44,713 nucleotides of DNA from contig CBFHUI010000012.1 in assembly GCA_965658725.1 (NCBI GenBank), forward strand, positions 1 to 44,713, written 5' to 3'. Shown here one piece after another: positions 24,654 through 32,553 of this stretch. How positions within the stretch are numbered: the first letter of the stretch is position 1; each line of letters begins with the position of its first letter. The notes under the pieces are model-generated. The model ran no database searches and had not been told where the DNA came from. It saw only the letters and a program-made list of their open reading frames with translations. Source of the DNA: UBA7985 sp965658725. Its GTDB lineage: Bacteria; Pseudomonadota; Alphaproteobacteria; UBA7985. Both the position numbers and the translations under genes were made by a program.

Positions 24654-25775
24654 ATGGTTCAGCTTTTGCGCCTTTGGCAGGGCTTAGGTGCGGGTTTGGC
24701 GCTGTTGATCGGCGGCGGACTGGCGGCGCCGGTTCTTGCGCAGACGCCAAAGGGGCAGGGCGCAGGGGCTGACCTTACCATTGCGACTTGGGGGGGCTTC
24801 TATCAGCGTGCGCAGACCCAAGTGCTGGCTGAACGCTTTGGCTTCCAGTCAGGAAAAAGCGTCGCTGTCGTCACTTTCACGGGCCAACCCGACGAAGTGC
24901 GGCAGCGGGTTGATGCCTATCGTTCCAGTGGGCAGCCTCTGGGCTGGGACGTGCTGGATTTGGAGCGCTCGGATGCTGAGCAGCTGTGCTTCGAAGGCGT
25001 TCTGCGACCGCTCGATTTAGTCCGCATGGGGTTGGGAGATGCAGAGAACGACTTTGTGCACGGCGGGATTGGTCTTTGTTGGGTCGGGAACGTTGTGTGG
25101 TCGCAGAGCTTTGCCTTTGATCGACGGCTTTACAGCGGTGCTGAGCCCTTTGCGCTGGCAGATGCTTTTGACACGCTGCTGTTTCCCGGTCGCCGTGTCC
25201 TGACGCATTCGGCTCAGGGATTGATGGAACTGGCGCTGCTCTCAGACGGCGTGTCGCCTGAGCAGGTCTATGAGGTGCTGGGAACGCCCGCGGGGGTGAC
25301 GCAAGCGGTCGCGGTGCTGAACTTAATCCGGAATGACACGCACTTTGTCGATACGCCTGCTGATGCCTTTAATGAGCTGCAAACCGGTCGAGCGGCTATG
25401 GCAATGATTCATCACTTTGAGGCACTGCGTGCAGCGCGTGCGGGTCAGCCCTTCATCGGCTTCATTTGGGACAATCACGTGGTGGATATGGACGTGTTCG
25501 CCGTCCCATCTGGCGCTGGCAATCCGACACTGGCCATGGAGTTTATCGCCAATGTCTCCCGTGCTGCGTATCAGTCTGCCATGGCGACGGTGACGGGATA
25601 CGGCCCCGCGCGGCTCTCTGCAGCACAAGCTGCACGGGAGGATTTGCGTGCTTGGCTTCCGACGGCTCCCGCTGCGATCCCGCACGCGCTGTTGTTCGAT
25701 GCAGCCTTCTGGACCTCGCCCGAAGGGATTAGCGCGCAAGCCGCCTTTGATGGCTGGCGCTTGTCGATCGAGTAG
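24654..25775 (+). CDS. Extracellular substrate-binding protein, polyamine-type family 1, orphan
   Basis: A 373-residue periplasmic protein with a Sec signal (hydrophobic 12-27, cleavage after VLAQ). The mature protein begins with ADLTIATWGGFYQRAQ, the pattern of spermidine/putrescine-type (PotD/PotF, SBP family 1) binding proteins, and continues with GWDVLDLERSDAEQL and VWSQSFAFDRR. A GKKAM-type aromatic/acidic pocket cannot be mapped reliably. No permease or ATPase gene is adjacent, so it either serves a transporter encoded elsewhere or acts as a sensor. The ATG has an AGGAAGG Shine-Dalgarno seven bases upstream. It converges with the zinc-ribbon gene at a nine-base gap. Confidence 0.82.
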   Translation: MVQLLRLWQGLGAGLALLIGGGLAAPVLAQTPKGQGAGADLTIATWGGFYQRAQTQVLAERFGFQSGKSVAVVTFTGQPDEVRQRVDAYRSSGQPLGWDVLDLERSDAEQLCFEGVLRPLDLVRMGLGDAENDFVHGGIGLCWVGNVVWSQSFAFDRRLYSGAEPFALADAFDTLLFPGRRVLTHSAQGLMELALLSDGVSPEQVYEVLGTPAGVTQAVAVLNLIRNDTHFVDTPADAFNELQTGRAAMAMIHHFEALRAARAGQPFIGFIWDNHVVDMDVFAVPSGAGNPTLAMEFIANVSRAAYQSAMATVTGYGPARLSAAQAAREDLRAWLPTAPAAIPHALLFDAAFWTSPEGISAQAAFDGWRLSIE

Positions 25776-25784
25776 CGTGGCCGC

Positions 25785-26891
25785 TCAGCCGTCAAAGACC
25801 CCCATAGCCCCAAGCCCCCAGGCGATCAGTCCAGCGAGGATAACGCCGAGGAAGATGAGCACCATGACCTTCCACACAGACGTGGGCCGCTCACCCTGAA
25901 CTTCACCTGTCCGCGCATTGACCACGAAGCGGTAAACCCGGTCCTTCCATCGGAAGGCGGAGAGGTACGTGGGGAGCAGGACGTGCTTGAAGGTGGTGTC
26001 GTCGTACTGGGTTTCGAGCCGCGTAATCTTCTGATGATCGCCGCCGATAGACCGGCGCACGTCGCGCTCAATGACCCGGCGCATGATCTGCTTGGCCTCG
26101 GTAAAGCCCTCAGCGAGCGGGACCTGATAGGCTTCGGAGATGTAACCGGCGAGATATTCGTCCGCGTAGGGGCGCTGGTTTTCCAGATCCCAAGGCGACA
26201 GCCGCGAGAGGTAGACCGACGGCAGAGAGTGTGAGGATGGCACCAGCACGTCGTCAAACACCCGCGCCACCCGCCCACTCACCGGCGTCCACCGAATGCG
26301 CGTTTCCGTCCGCCGATTTTCGCCACTGCCGACCGTGACCGTGTAGTTGACCCCGCGCATTCCATTGTAGCGAGACGCCGTGTCCGCGTCGTAGGTCCAG
26401 TAAGGCAGGAACACGCCTTTGAACGTGTCATCTGCTGTCGTGTGGCGGCGCATGGCCTCGGGCGCCAGCCAGGAGCGGCGCAGCCATCGTACCGTCGCCA
26501 GCCGCGCATCCCGCGCCGTCAGCTTGAAGGGCAGCAGCGCATCGGGGGTCAGGCGTCGGACCTGCATCGGATCAACGACCACCGGCACCGCGCAAAACGG
26601 GCAGCGGCCGGCAGTTTCGTTCTTGGCCAGCGTAAATTCTGCCGCGCAACTGTCGCACTTCACCGCCGCCACGTGCTCAACCGCGTGCTGGCCTTCAAGG
26701 TCCGCAAGAGCAGCGTCGAGGTCGTTCTCGACGACTTCAATCCCGGTATCCTCGATCGGGTTTTCGTGGCCACAGTAGTCACAAACCAGCGCTTCTGCGC
26801 CCGGCTTGAACGCCAGCAGGGCGCCGCAGTTCTCGCAGGGATAGTCCTGCCGATCCAAAGGCTGCTGTTCAGTGTTCATGTCGGTGGCCAT
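25785..26891 (-). CDS. Double zinc-ribbon membrane protein linked to the SPFH/TelA module
   Basis: A 368-residue protein with two zinc ribbons: cysteines 19, 22, 37 and 40 (CENC, CDYC), then 79, 82, 97 and 100 (CDSC, CPFC). The middle part (about 110-330) is a conserved soluble domain with VFLPYWTYDADT, and a single transmembrane segment lies near 340-362. Homologues are sometimes annotated as PriA-like from the zinc ribbons alone; there is no helicase here. Comparable proteins in Bacillus (YdjG family) help anchor SPFH and PspA proteins at the membrane, so a scaffold role is inferred. It is the last gene of the module; GGGGA precedes the chosen ATG. Confidence 0.8.
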   Translation of the reverse strand: MATDMNTEQQPLDRQDYPCENCGALLAFKPGAEALVCDYCGHENPIEDTGIEVVENDLDAALADLEGQHAVEHVAAVKCDSCAAEFTLAKNETAGRCPFCAVPVVVDPMQVRRLTPDALLPFKLTARDARLATVRWLRRSWLAPEAMRRHTTADDTFKGVFLPYWTYDADTASRYNGMRGVNYTVTVGSGENRRTETRIRWTPVSGRVARVFDDVLVPSSHSLPSVYLSRLSPWDLENQRPYADEYLAGYISEAYQVPLAEGFTEAKQIMRRVIERDVRRSIGGDHQKITRLETQYDDTTFKHVLLPTYLSAFRWKDRVYRFVVNARTGEVQGERPTSVWKVMVLIFLGVILAGLIAWGLGAMGVFDG

Positions 26892-26941
26892 AAGAATATC
26901 CCCGTTGATTCTGATGGAGTGCGTGTGGGCGCGCCGTGGTC

Positions 26942-26967
26942 AAAAAAGGGAGCGCGTGGCCCCCTTT
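26942..26967 (-). terminator. Possible intrinsic terminator between the SPFH and zinc-ribbon genes
   Basis: On the - strand AAAGGG, an 11-base loop, then CCCTTTTTT: a 6-bp stem ending in six T residues, 12 bases after the SPFH stop. It may lower expression of the distal zinc-ribbon gene relative to the SPFH gene rather than fully separating them. Confidence 0.45.
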
Positions 26968-26978
26968 GTAGCATGAAG

Positions 26979-28094
26979 TCAGAGCGGCGGTGGTGCCTCT
27001 GGCACCGGCGGTGGTGTCGCAGCAAACAACCGCGACAGCGCAGGAACGTCCTGCGCCCGCGTCCATGCTGCCATCCCCGCGGCCCAAACCAGCGAGTCCG
27101 GGTTCAAGCGCCCGGCTTGCACTTCGTCGTGCAGGGCGTGACCCTGAAACGGCCCGGTCTGCGCGCCGTTAACCGCGACGTAGTAGGACGGCTCAGAGGG
27201 TAGGGGTGGCGGGGCTGCGGCCGCAGCGGGTGACGCGCTGCCCGTGGGGGAGAAAGCGGCGGCCATCTGCTGTGCCATCGCCATGCCCATCCCCATGCCC
27301 GCGCCAGTGGCAGCGGCTGAGCCACCTTCACCGCCTGCTGTCAGAGACTCAGCAGCCTGAAACTGCATGTACTTGTTCAAATCCCCGATCACACCCATCG
27401 AGGAGCGCTTGTCCAGCGCTTCTTCCACGTTTGGCGGCAGGGAAATGTTTTCGATCAGCAGCTTTTGCAGGTCGAGGCCATAGGCGGCAAAGTCCGGCGC
27501 GACGAGGCTGGTGAGGAAGTCCCCCAGTTCCATGTAATTCGCAGCCAGATCCAGCGCCGGGATCCGCGACTTGCCCAGGCCGACAGCCACCCGGCTGACG
27601 ATGAGGTTGCGTAATTGGTTGCTGACGTCCTCAACCGAAAAGCGGCCATCGGTGCCAACGACTTCGCGCAGGAACTCCACCGGGTCCGCAACCCGGATTT
27701 CATACGTCCCAAAGGCCCGCAGGCGCACCGGACCAAACTCCGCATCGCGCAGCATGATCGGGTTCTTCGTTCCCCATTTGAGGTCAGAAAACCGCTTTGT
27801 GTTGATGAAGTACACTTCGCACTTAAACGGGCTCTTGAAGCCGTATTTCCATGATTGCAACGTGCTCAGGATCGGCAGGTTTGCCGTCTCGAGCTGCCAC
27901 AATCCGGGGTCAAAGACGTCGGCGACTTCGCCCTCGTTAACCATGACCGCAACTTGACCTTCGCGCACGGTGAGCATGGCCCCGTACTTGATCTCGTTAC
28001 CCTGCCGCTGGAAGCGATAGACCATGGTGTCGTTGCTGTCGTCGGTCCATTCGATGACATCGACGAACTGACCGCCGAAAATTCCGAATGCCAT
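26979..28094 (-). CDS. SPFH-domain protein with C-terminal GYF_2 domain (YdjI / virion-core-like)
   Basis: A 371-residue protein of the SPFH (band-7-like) group sometimes called virion core protein-like. It opens with FGGQFVDVIEW; the SPFH domain occupies about residues 25-260 (VREGQVAVMVNEGEVADVF, KWGTKNPIMLRD, RAFGTYEIRV, ENISLPPNVEEALDK). A Gly/Ala/Met-rich region (about 275-300) and a proline-rich linker lead to a GYF_2 domain (YYVAVNGAQTGPF to AAWTRAQDVPAL). There is no transmembrane segment, so peripheral membrane association is likely. I chose the ATG preceded by AAGGAGA; an upstream in-frame start has no such signal. YdjI in Bacillus recruits PspA, but no pspA is near here. Confidence 0.88.
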   Translation of the reverse strand: MAFGIFGGQFVDVIEWTDDSNDTMVYRFQRQGNEIKYGAMLTVREGQVAVMVNEGEVADVFDPGLWQLETANLPILSTLQSWKYGFKSPFKCEVYFINTKRFSDLKWGTKNPIMLRDAEFGPVRLRAFGTYEIRVADPVEFLREVVGTDGRFSVEDVSNQLRNLIVSRVAVGLGKSRIPALDLAANYMELGDFLTSLVAPDFAAYGLDLQKLLIENISLPPNVEEALDKRSSMGVIGDLNKYMQFQAAESLTAGGEGGSAAATGAGMGMGMAMAQQMAAAFSPTGSASPAAAAAPPPLPSEPSYYVAVNGAQTGPFQGHALHDEVQAGRLNPDSLVWAAGMAAWTRAQDVPALSRLFAATPPPVPEAPPPL

Positions 28095-28140
28095 AACTGG
28101 TCGTCTCCTTTGTTTCTCTTCGTCGTTACGCCTTGTGGGG

Positions 28141-29310
28141 TTAGTTGGCGTCAACGGCGGTTTGGCCAGCCTCAATGGCGGCCGCAGAGGCGGACTTGAG
28201 CACCGCTTTCAGATCATTCTCCATGGATTGCATGGCGACAACCGCTTCTGCCCGCTTTTTCTTCGCTTCGTCAGCGATTGCGAGGGAATCGTTGATCGCG
28301 CCGATCAGGCTGTCGTTGGCTTCTTGCACGGTCTCGATATCAAAGACCCCACGCTCGATCTGCTCCCGCACTTGGGCGTTGCCGGTGCGGAGGTTGTCGG
28401 CGTTGGCCTTGAGCAGGTCGTTGGTCAGATCCTGCGCGGCCTCTACCGCTTTCCCGGTCTTGGCCATATTGTGGATCGCGATCGCCTGCGCAAGTTGTTG
28501 CTGCCACAGCGGCTTGGTGTTGACGACGATGGAGTTGATCTTGTTCACCAGCGCCTTGTCGTTTTCCTGCACCAGCCGGATCGACGGCAGGGACTGCATG
28601 GTTACCTGACGGGTCAGCTGCAGGTCATGGACTCGGCGTTCGAGGTCGTCACGGGCCGAGCGTAGATCGCGCACCGCCTGCGCATCCAACATTTCGCCGC
28701 TGGCCTCCGCTTTGGCTTCCAGAGCCGGGATTTCTTCGCTGTCGAGCAGGGCCAGCTTTTTCTCGCCCGCGTCGATCCATAGTTCGAGGTCGTGGAAGTA
28801 CTCGAGGTTGGCGTCATAGAGCTTATCGAGTTTCTCGATGTCGGTGAGCATGACCGTCTTTTGCTTTTCGAGATCGATCTCGATCTGGTCCACCTGACTT
28901 TGCACCGTGTCGAACTTCGACTTGAAGCGCACGAAGTTGTCCTGTCCCGCGTCGAACAGCCGCGCGAAGAAGTTCGGCTTGCGGTTGGGGTCGAGCGAGC
29001 GGGCGTCAAAGCCCTTGAGCGCAGAAATCATGTTGGTCAGCGCATCTCCTGCCGGACCCACATCTTTGTTGCGGACACCGTCCAGCATGCTTGAGGAAAC
29101 CGTCGTCAGTTCCTGCTGGGCTTTCGAGCCAAAGAAGATGATTGAGTTGGTGTCGCTCATATCCAGCTCGGACATGTACTTGTCCACCATGGCCTGGTTG
29201 GTTGGGTCATCGTGGTCGATGGGCACGAGTTCCGTGTTGGTGACGGACCCGTCCTCTGCGACGTCAGGGAAAATGACTTCTGCGATGGCGGTTTCAGTTT
29301 TGGTGGCCAT
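28141..29310 (-). CDS. telA: TelA family toxic anion resistance protein
   Basis: A 389-residue, largely helical protein of the TelA/KlaA family (YceH in Bacillus), first linked to tellurite resistance. Typical features are the region from MSDTNSIIFFGSKAQQEL through NKDVGPAGDALTNMI, NFFARLFDAG, the long coiled coil QVDQIEIDLEKQKTVMLTDI, ANLEYFHDLELWI, and NTKPLWQQQLAQAIAIHN. There is no signal or membrane segment, so it should be cytosolic. It lies between XpaC-like and SPFH genes with gaps of 43 and 46 bases. GGAAA precedes the ATG. TelA and XpaC are frequent neighbours in many bacteria; their molecular role is not settled. Confidence 0.93.
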   Translation of the reverse strand: MATKTETAIAEVIFPDVAEDGSVTNTELVPIDHDDPTNQAMVDKYMSELDMSDTNSIIFFGSKAQQELTTVSSSMLDGVRNKDVGPAGDALTNMISALKGFDARSLDPNRKPNFFARLFDAGQDNFVRFKSKFDTVQSQVDQIEIDLEKQKTVMLTDIEKLDKLYDANLEYFHDLELWIDAGEKKLALLDSEEIPALEAKAEASGEMLDAQAVRDLRSARDDLERRVHDLQLTRQVTMQSLPSIRLVQENDKALVNKINSIVVNTKPLWQQQLAQAIAIHNMAKTGKAVEAAQDLTNDLLKANADNLRTGNAQVREQIERGVFDIETVQEANDSLIGAINDSLAIADEAKKKRAEAVVAMQSMENDLKAVLKSASAAAIEAGQTAVDAN

Positions 29311-29353
29311 GGGAATGTTTCCTTTTGATGAGCAGTAGGAGGGCAGGCGTGAT

Positions 29354-30244
29354 CTAGAGGCCCTCGCGCTCCATTTGTTTGCGCAGCACGTCGAGTTGGA
29401 CTTCGAGGTCGATGGAATCTTCCGCGTCCAAGCGCTGCTTTTGATCGTGGAATGCCGTCTCGATCACATCGAGGGTGGCATTGAAGTCGGTACGGTGCGC
29501 GTCGGCCTTTCCCCTAGCCTCCGCCTCGGCAAACTGCTCCACAGAGGTTGCAGCCCGTTCGAGGTAGGTGGCCATAAACCGGCGCGCGCGACGGATGTCG
29601 CCCGGGTCGGCAAGAATACCTTCCAAGACGCCTTCCGCATGGTCGGCGATGCGGGTCACTTGTTTCTGATCCGCTGTGGATGAGAGCCGCGCTCCGCCAG
29701 CGCGCATGCGCTTGACGTAGTCGTGGGCCTCGGCGAGCTGTTTACGCAGCTGCGCCATATCGATCCCAGCGACTTTGGCCGGGCCTTTGGCGTCTGCTAC
29801 GCCGGTTGCGGTGAAGAGCGCCAGCCCCAGACCCAAACCGCCAAAGGCCGCAACACCCAGCGCTTGAAGCAGCCCCGCCGGACCGGCCAGACTGGCCAGA
29901 AACAGCGCCAGCGCCAGCGCAATCCAACCGGCACCCAGGACCGGGCCCGGCGCGTTCAGCGCCGCTTCGACCCCGCCCGACCGCCGCACGGACAGCCCCC
30001 GCCGAATCAATCCGATTCCTGCAAGCTGCAAAGCGACAGCACCCAGCAGCACCAGGGCAGCGTCGATGTCTATCAGCACTGTTTTGACGATCAGCGCGAA
30101 GATCATCACCGGCAGCGGCAAGGCCACCAGCCAGCGGGTCACTCCGGGCCGCAGCCCGACCGATGCGCGCACGGGTGCGTAAGAGGGTTCGGCGTAGGCG
30201 CCGGCTTTCATGGATTTGGATGAGACGCGTTTGCCCTGGGACAT
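29354..30244 (-). CDS. XpaC-like membrane protein (5-bromo-4-chloroindolyl phosphate hydrolysis family)
   Basis: A 296-residue protein with four hydrophobic segments in the first half (near 38-57, 60-80, 102-122, 124-146), then a cytosolic helical domain (about 160-296). The soluble part matches the XpaC family: DMAQLRKQLAEAHDYVKRM, a basic RRARRFMATYLERAATSVEQF, and a C-terminal FHDQKQRLDAEDSIDLEVQLDVLRKQM split by charged turns. The family name comes from an old phosphatase phenotype and is not evidence of phosphatase activity. The gene follows a 31-codon membrane peptide by three bases and leads the telA-SPFH-zinc-ribbon genes. Confidence 0.85.
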   Translation of the reverse strand: MSQGKRVSSKSMKAGAYAEPSYAPVRASVGLRPGVTRWLVALPLPVMIFALIVKTVLIDIDAALVLLGAVALQLAGIGLIRRGLSVRRSGGVEAALNAPGPVLGAGWIALALALFLASLAGPAGLLQALGVAAFGGLGLGLALFTATGVADAKGPAKVAGIDMAQLRKQLAEAHDYVKRMRAGGARLSSTADQKQVTRIADHAEGVLEGILADPGDIRRARRFMATYLERAATSVEQFAEAEARGKADAHRTDFNATLDVIETAFHDQKQRLDAEDSIDLEVQLDVLRKQMEREGL

Positions 30245-30247
30245 GGC

Positions 30248-30343
30248 CTAGACCACCGTCCCGAACAGCGCTGCAAAGGCCGTGACGACGGCCAGAATCA
30301 CGTAGAGCGCAAGGCCAAGATTTCTGAGTGTTGGCGCGTTCAA
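30248..30343 (-). CDS. 31-residue single-pass membrane peptide leading the XpaC-TelA operon
   Basis: A short frame that starts TTG and encodes 31 residues: a polar start (NAPTLRN) followed by one hydrophobic helix (LGLALYVILAVVTAFAAL) and a short tail FGTVV. The start is preceded at seven bases by AAGGAGGAGG, the strongest Shine-Dalgarno in this part of the window. Its stop is three bases before the XpaC-like ATG, which has no good Shine-Dalgarno of its own, so translation is probably coupled. The peptide could be a structural subunit of the membrane complex or a leader that sets XpaC translation. No family recognised; it is easily missed because of size and TTG start. Confidence 0.65.
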   Translation of the reverse strand: MNAPTLRNLGLALYVILAVVTAFAALFGTVV

Positions 30344-30350
30344 GGCCAAG

Positions 30351-30360
30351 CCTCCTCCTT
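30351..30360 (-). promoter_or_regulatory. Strong Shine-Dalgarno deciding the TTG start of the 31-residue peptide
   Basis: AAGGAGGAGG on the - strand, with seven bases to the TTG at 30343. Its strength and spacing are the main support for the small gene downstream of it. Confidence 0.65.
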
Positions 30361-30452
30361 GGATGAGATTGATCCCGTAAGCAGCTTTTTAAATCAGCAT
30401 TGAAACCGCCGATTGCAAGGGGAATTTCTCATTTTGGGGGCTGAGAGCGGCT

Positions 30453-32243
30453 TTAGATGCCCCAGATAAAGGCAATCAAGGGGGTTCCAATGGCGACAAT
30501 AACGATCTCCAGCGGTAAGCCCATGCGCCAATAATCGCCAAAGCGATAGCCTCCCGGACCCATAACCAGCAGATTATTTTGATGCCCTATCGGGGTCAGG
30601 AAGGCACAGGAAGCACCCAGTGCGACGGCCATCAGAAAGGCATCCTGGGAGGAGCCGATTTCATTCGCGACTGTCGCCGCAATCGGGGCCATGACCACCG
30701 CCGTCGCCGCATTGTTCATGATGTCCGAGAGCGTCATGGTTACGACCATGATGATAGCAAGCAGGATCAGCGGCCCAAACGATCCGGCGGTCGAAACCAC
30801 GCTTTCAGCGATTAACGCTGTTGCCCCTGTTTTCTCCAGCGCGTCACCCAAGGGGATCATAGCGCCGAGCAGAATGATGATCGGCCAGTCGATAGACTGG
30901 TACAGCTTCTGTGGGTCGATCCGCCCACTGAGCAGCATGCCGACAACAGCGGCGGCAAAGGCAATCGCGACCGGCACGCCGAGAAGTGCCGTCGCACCAA
31001 TCGCCAGCGCGAACAGCCCCAGTGGCATCCAGTCTTCCCGCTGGTTCTGCCCCAGCATCAGCGCCCGCTGCGCCAGTGGCACGGCGCCCAGATCGTTGAT
31101 TGTATCCGGCAGGGTGGAGCGTTCCCCCTGCAGCAGCAGGACGTCACCCGCGCGCAGCCGGACGCGGCCAATGCGCTCTTGAATCGGCGTACCTTCGCGC
31201 GCGATGGCGAGCAGGTTGGCGCCATACTTCCGGCGCAGATAGAGGCTCCGCGGCGAGCGTCCTTCGACGCGGGAGCCGGGCAGCACCACCGCTTCCATCA
31301 GCGCAACATGCTCAGAGCTCATGTGCTCTTCAACAAACTCGTTCGCGCCCTCCAACTCCAGCTTTTGCGCAGCGAGGAAGTCTTGCAGGATGTTTGGCCC
31401 CGCTTGGACCATGAGGATATCGCCCTTGCGGATGTGGCGCAGACGCAGGTTACCGAACAGCTTGGTCGCCCCCCGGATGATTCCCACCACCTGAATGCCG
31501 CCATCCGATAGGGCTTCGAGGCGGAAAATCTGTTCGTTGATCAGTGGGTGATCTTCCGGGACCAGGATCTCGGTCACGTAGTCTTTGATCTCAAAGTGTG
31601 GCGTTTCACCCTGCGGCGGGGTGCGCTTGGATGGGATCAGACGCCAGCCAATCAGCAGCAGGAACACCAGCCCTACGAAAGCAAGTACGCCGCCCACAGG
31701 CGAAAAGGCAAACAGGCCAAAGGGCTCGCCTGTGATCTGCTCGCGGTAGTTGGAAACAATGATGTTCGGCGGTGTCCCGATCAGCGTCGTCAGACCGCCC
31801 AGAATGGTCCCGAACGATAGCGGCATGAGGATCTGACTGGGTCGCTTCGACAGCGAAATCGCCACTGGCATCAGCAGCGCCAGCGCGCCGACGTTGTTCA
31901 TGAAGCCCGACAGCAAAGCCGCGATGCCCGTCAGCATGGCCATGAACAGCAGAGGCCGGTCTGAAACGCTTTCCAGCGGCCCTGCCAGCCGATCGATGAC
32001 GCCGCTCTCCTGAATGGTGCGGGAGATGACGAGGACCAGGGCGACGGTGATGACGGCACTCTGGGAAAAGCCCATGAATGCGTCGTCAGATTTCACCACT
32101 CCGACCAGCACGGCCGCAACAAGGGCCGTCAACGCCACAACATCGTAACGAACCCGACCCCAGACAAAAGAGATCATGGTCAGCCCAAAAATCGCGAAAA
32201 TGATGGCCTGATTAACGGTGAGGATGGCGGTATCGGTTTGCAT
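30453..32243 (-). CDS. SLC13/DASS-type anion transporter with two RCK_C domains
   Basis: A 596-residue inner-membrane transporter of the SLC13 (divalent anion:sodium symporter) group. Two membrane halves carry the family repeats: FMNNVGALALLMPVA and FGTILGGLTTLIGTPPNIIV in the first, and DIMNNAATAVVMAPI with FLTPIGHQNNLLVMGPGGY in the second. Between them are two cytosolic TrkA-C/RCK_C domains (about 205-285 and 300-385; VVGIIRGATKLFGN, LLAIAREGTPIQER). This architecture is found in sulfate-type and related permeases; the substrate could be sulfate, a dicarboxylate or a sulfonate and cannot be fixed here. I chose the ATG giving MQTDTAIL; an in-frame start 30 bases earlier is less likely. Confidence 0.88.
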   Translation of the reverse strand: MQTDTAILTVNQAIIFAIFGLTMISFVWGRVRYDVVALTALVAAVLVGVVKSDDAFMGFSQSAVITVALVLVISRTIQESGVIDRLAGPLESVSDRPLLFMAMLTGIAALLSGFMNNVGALALLMPVAISLSKRPSQILMPLSFGTILGGLTTLIGTPPNIIVSNYREQITGEPFGLFAFSPVGGVLAFVGLVFLLLIGWRLIPSKRTPPQGETPHFEIKDYVTEILVPEDHPLINEQIFRLEALSDGGIQVVGIIRGATKLFGNLRLRHIRKGDILMVQAGPNILQDFLAAQKLELEGANEFVEEHMSSEHVALMEAVVLPGSRVEGRSPRSLYLRRKYGANLLAIAREGTPIQERIGRVRLRAGDVLLLQGERSTLPDTINDLGAVPLAQRALMLGQNQREDWMPLGLFALAIGATALLGVPVAIAFAAAVVGMLLSGRIDPQKLYQSIDWPIIILLGAMIPLGDALEKTGATALIAESVVSTAGSFGPLILLAIIMVVTMTLSDIMNNAATAVVMAPIAATVANEIGSSQDAFLMAVALGASCAFLTPIGHQNNLLVMGPGGYRFGDYWRMGLPLEIVIVAIGTPLIAFIWGI

Positions 32244-32325
32244 GGCGTGTAGATAGGAGGAATTGACGGGCAAAGCGAGGCTTTGTGTTCATAGCCGACA
32301 CGCTGAAAAGCAAGGAAATGCATGA

Positions 32326-32354
32326 TTGCAGCCCATGCTGAACCGACCTATAAG
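32326..32354 (+). promoter_or_regulatory. Sigma70-type promoter of tRNA-Ser
   Basis: TTGCAG (-35) and TATAAG (-10) are separated by exactly 17 bases. The predicted start lies about 40 bases before the tRNA 5' end. The match to consensus and the position make it the likely tRNA promoter. Confidence 0.6.
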
Positions 32355-32401
32355 CGGCATTCTGAATGCCACGCGGCGAGAACGGCGCAGGCATCGAGCG
32401 C

Positions 32402-32491
32402 GGAGAGGTGGCCGAGCGGCTGAAGGCGCTCCCCTGCTAAGGGAGTATACGGGAGACCGTATCGTGGGTTCGAATCCCATCCTCTCCGCCA
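32402..32491 (+). tRNA. tRNA-Ser(GCU)
   Basis: A class II tRNA of 90 bases including an encoded CCA. The acceptor stem pairs GGAGAGG with CCTCTCC, the D-region reads TGGCCGAGCGGCTGAAGGCG, the anticodon loop is CTGCTAA with GCT at 32436-32438 (reads AGC and AGU), a long variable arm follows, and the T-loop is GGTTCGAATCC. Everything expected of tRNA-Ser is present. Confidence 0.97.
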
Positions 32492-32529
32492 CTCCCATGG
32501 GCCAGCACTTCGATGAAGATCTGCGGGTG

Positions 32530-32553
32530 AAAGGCGCGCGTTAGGGCGTCTTT
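32530..32553. terminator. Possible shared hairpin between tRNA-Ser and the convergent MFS gene
   Basis: AAAGGCGC and GCGTCTTT form an 8-bp stem with one G-T pair and an 8-base loop; it overlaps the MFS stop codon. T residues are within the stem end rather than a separate tract, so efficiency is uncertain. It could act for transcripts from either side. Confidence 0.3.

Noticed and set aside
25785..26891. Reading the zinc-ribbon protein as PriA helicase
   Set aside because: Only the cysteine ribbons are shared; there are no Walker or helicase motifs, and a transmembrane segment is present.
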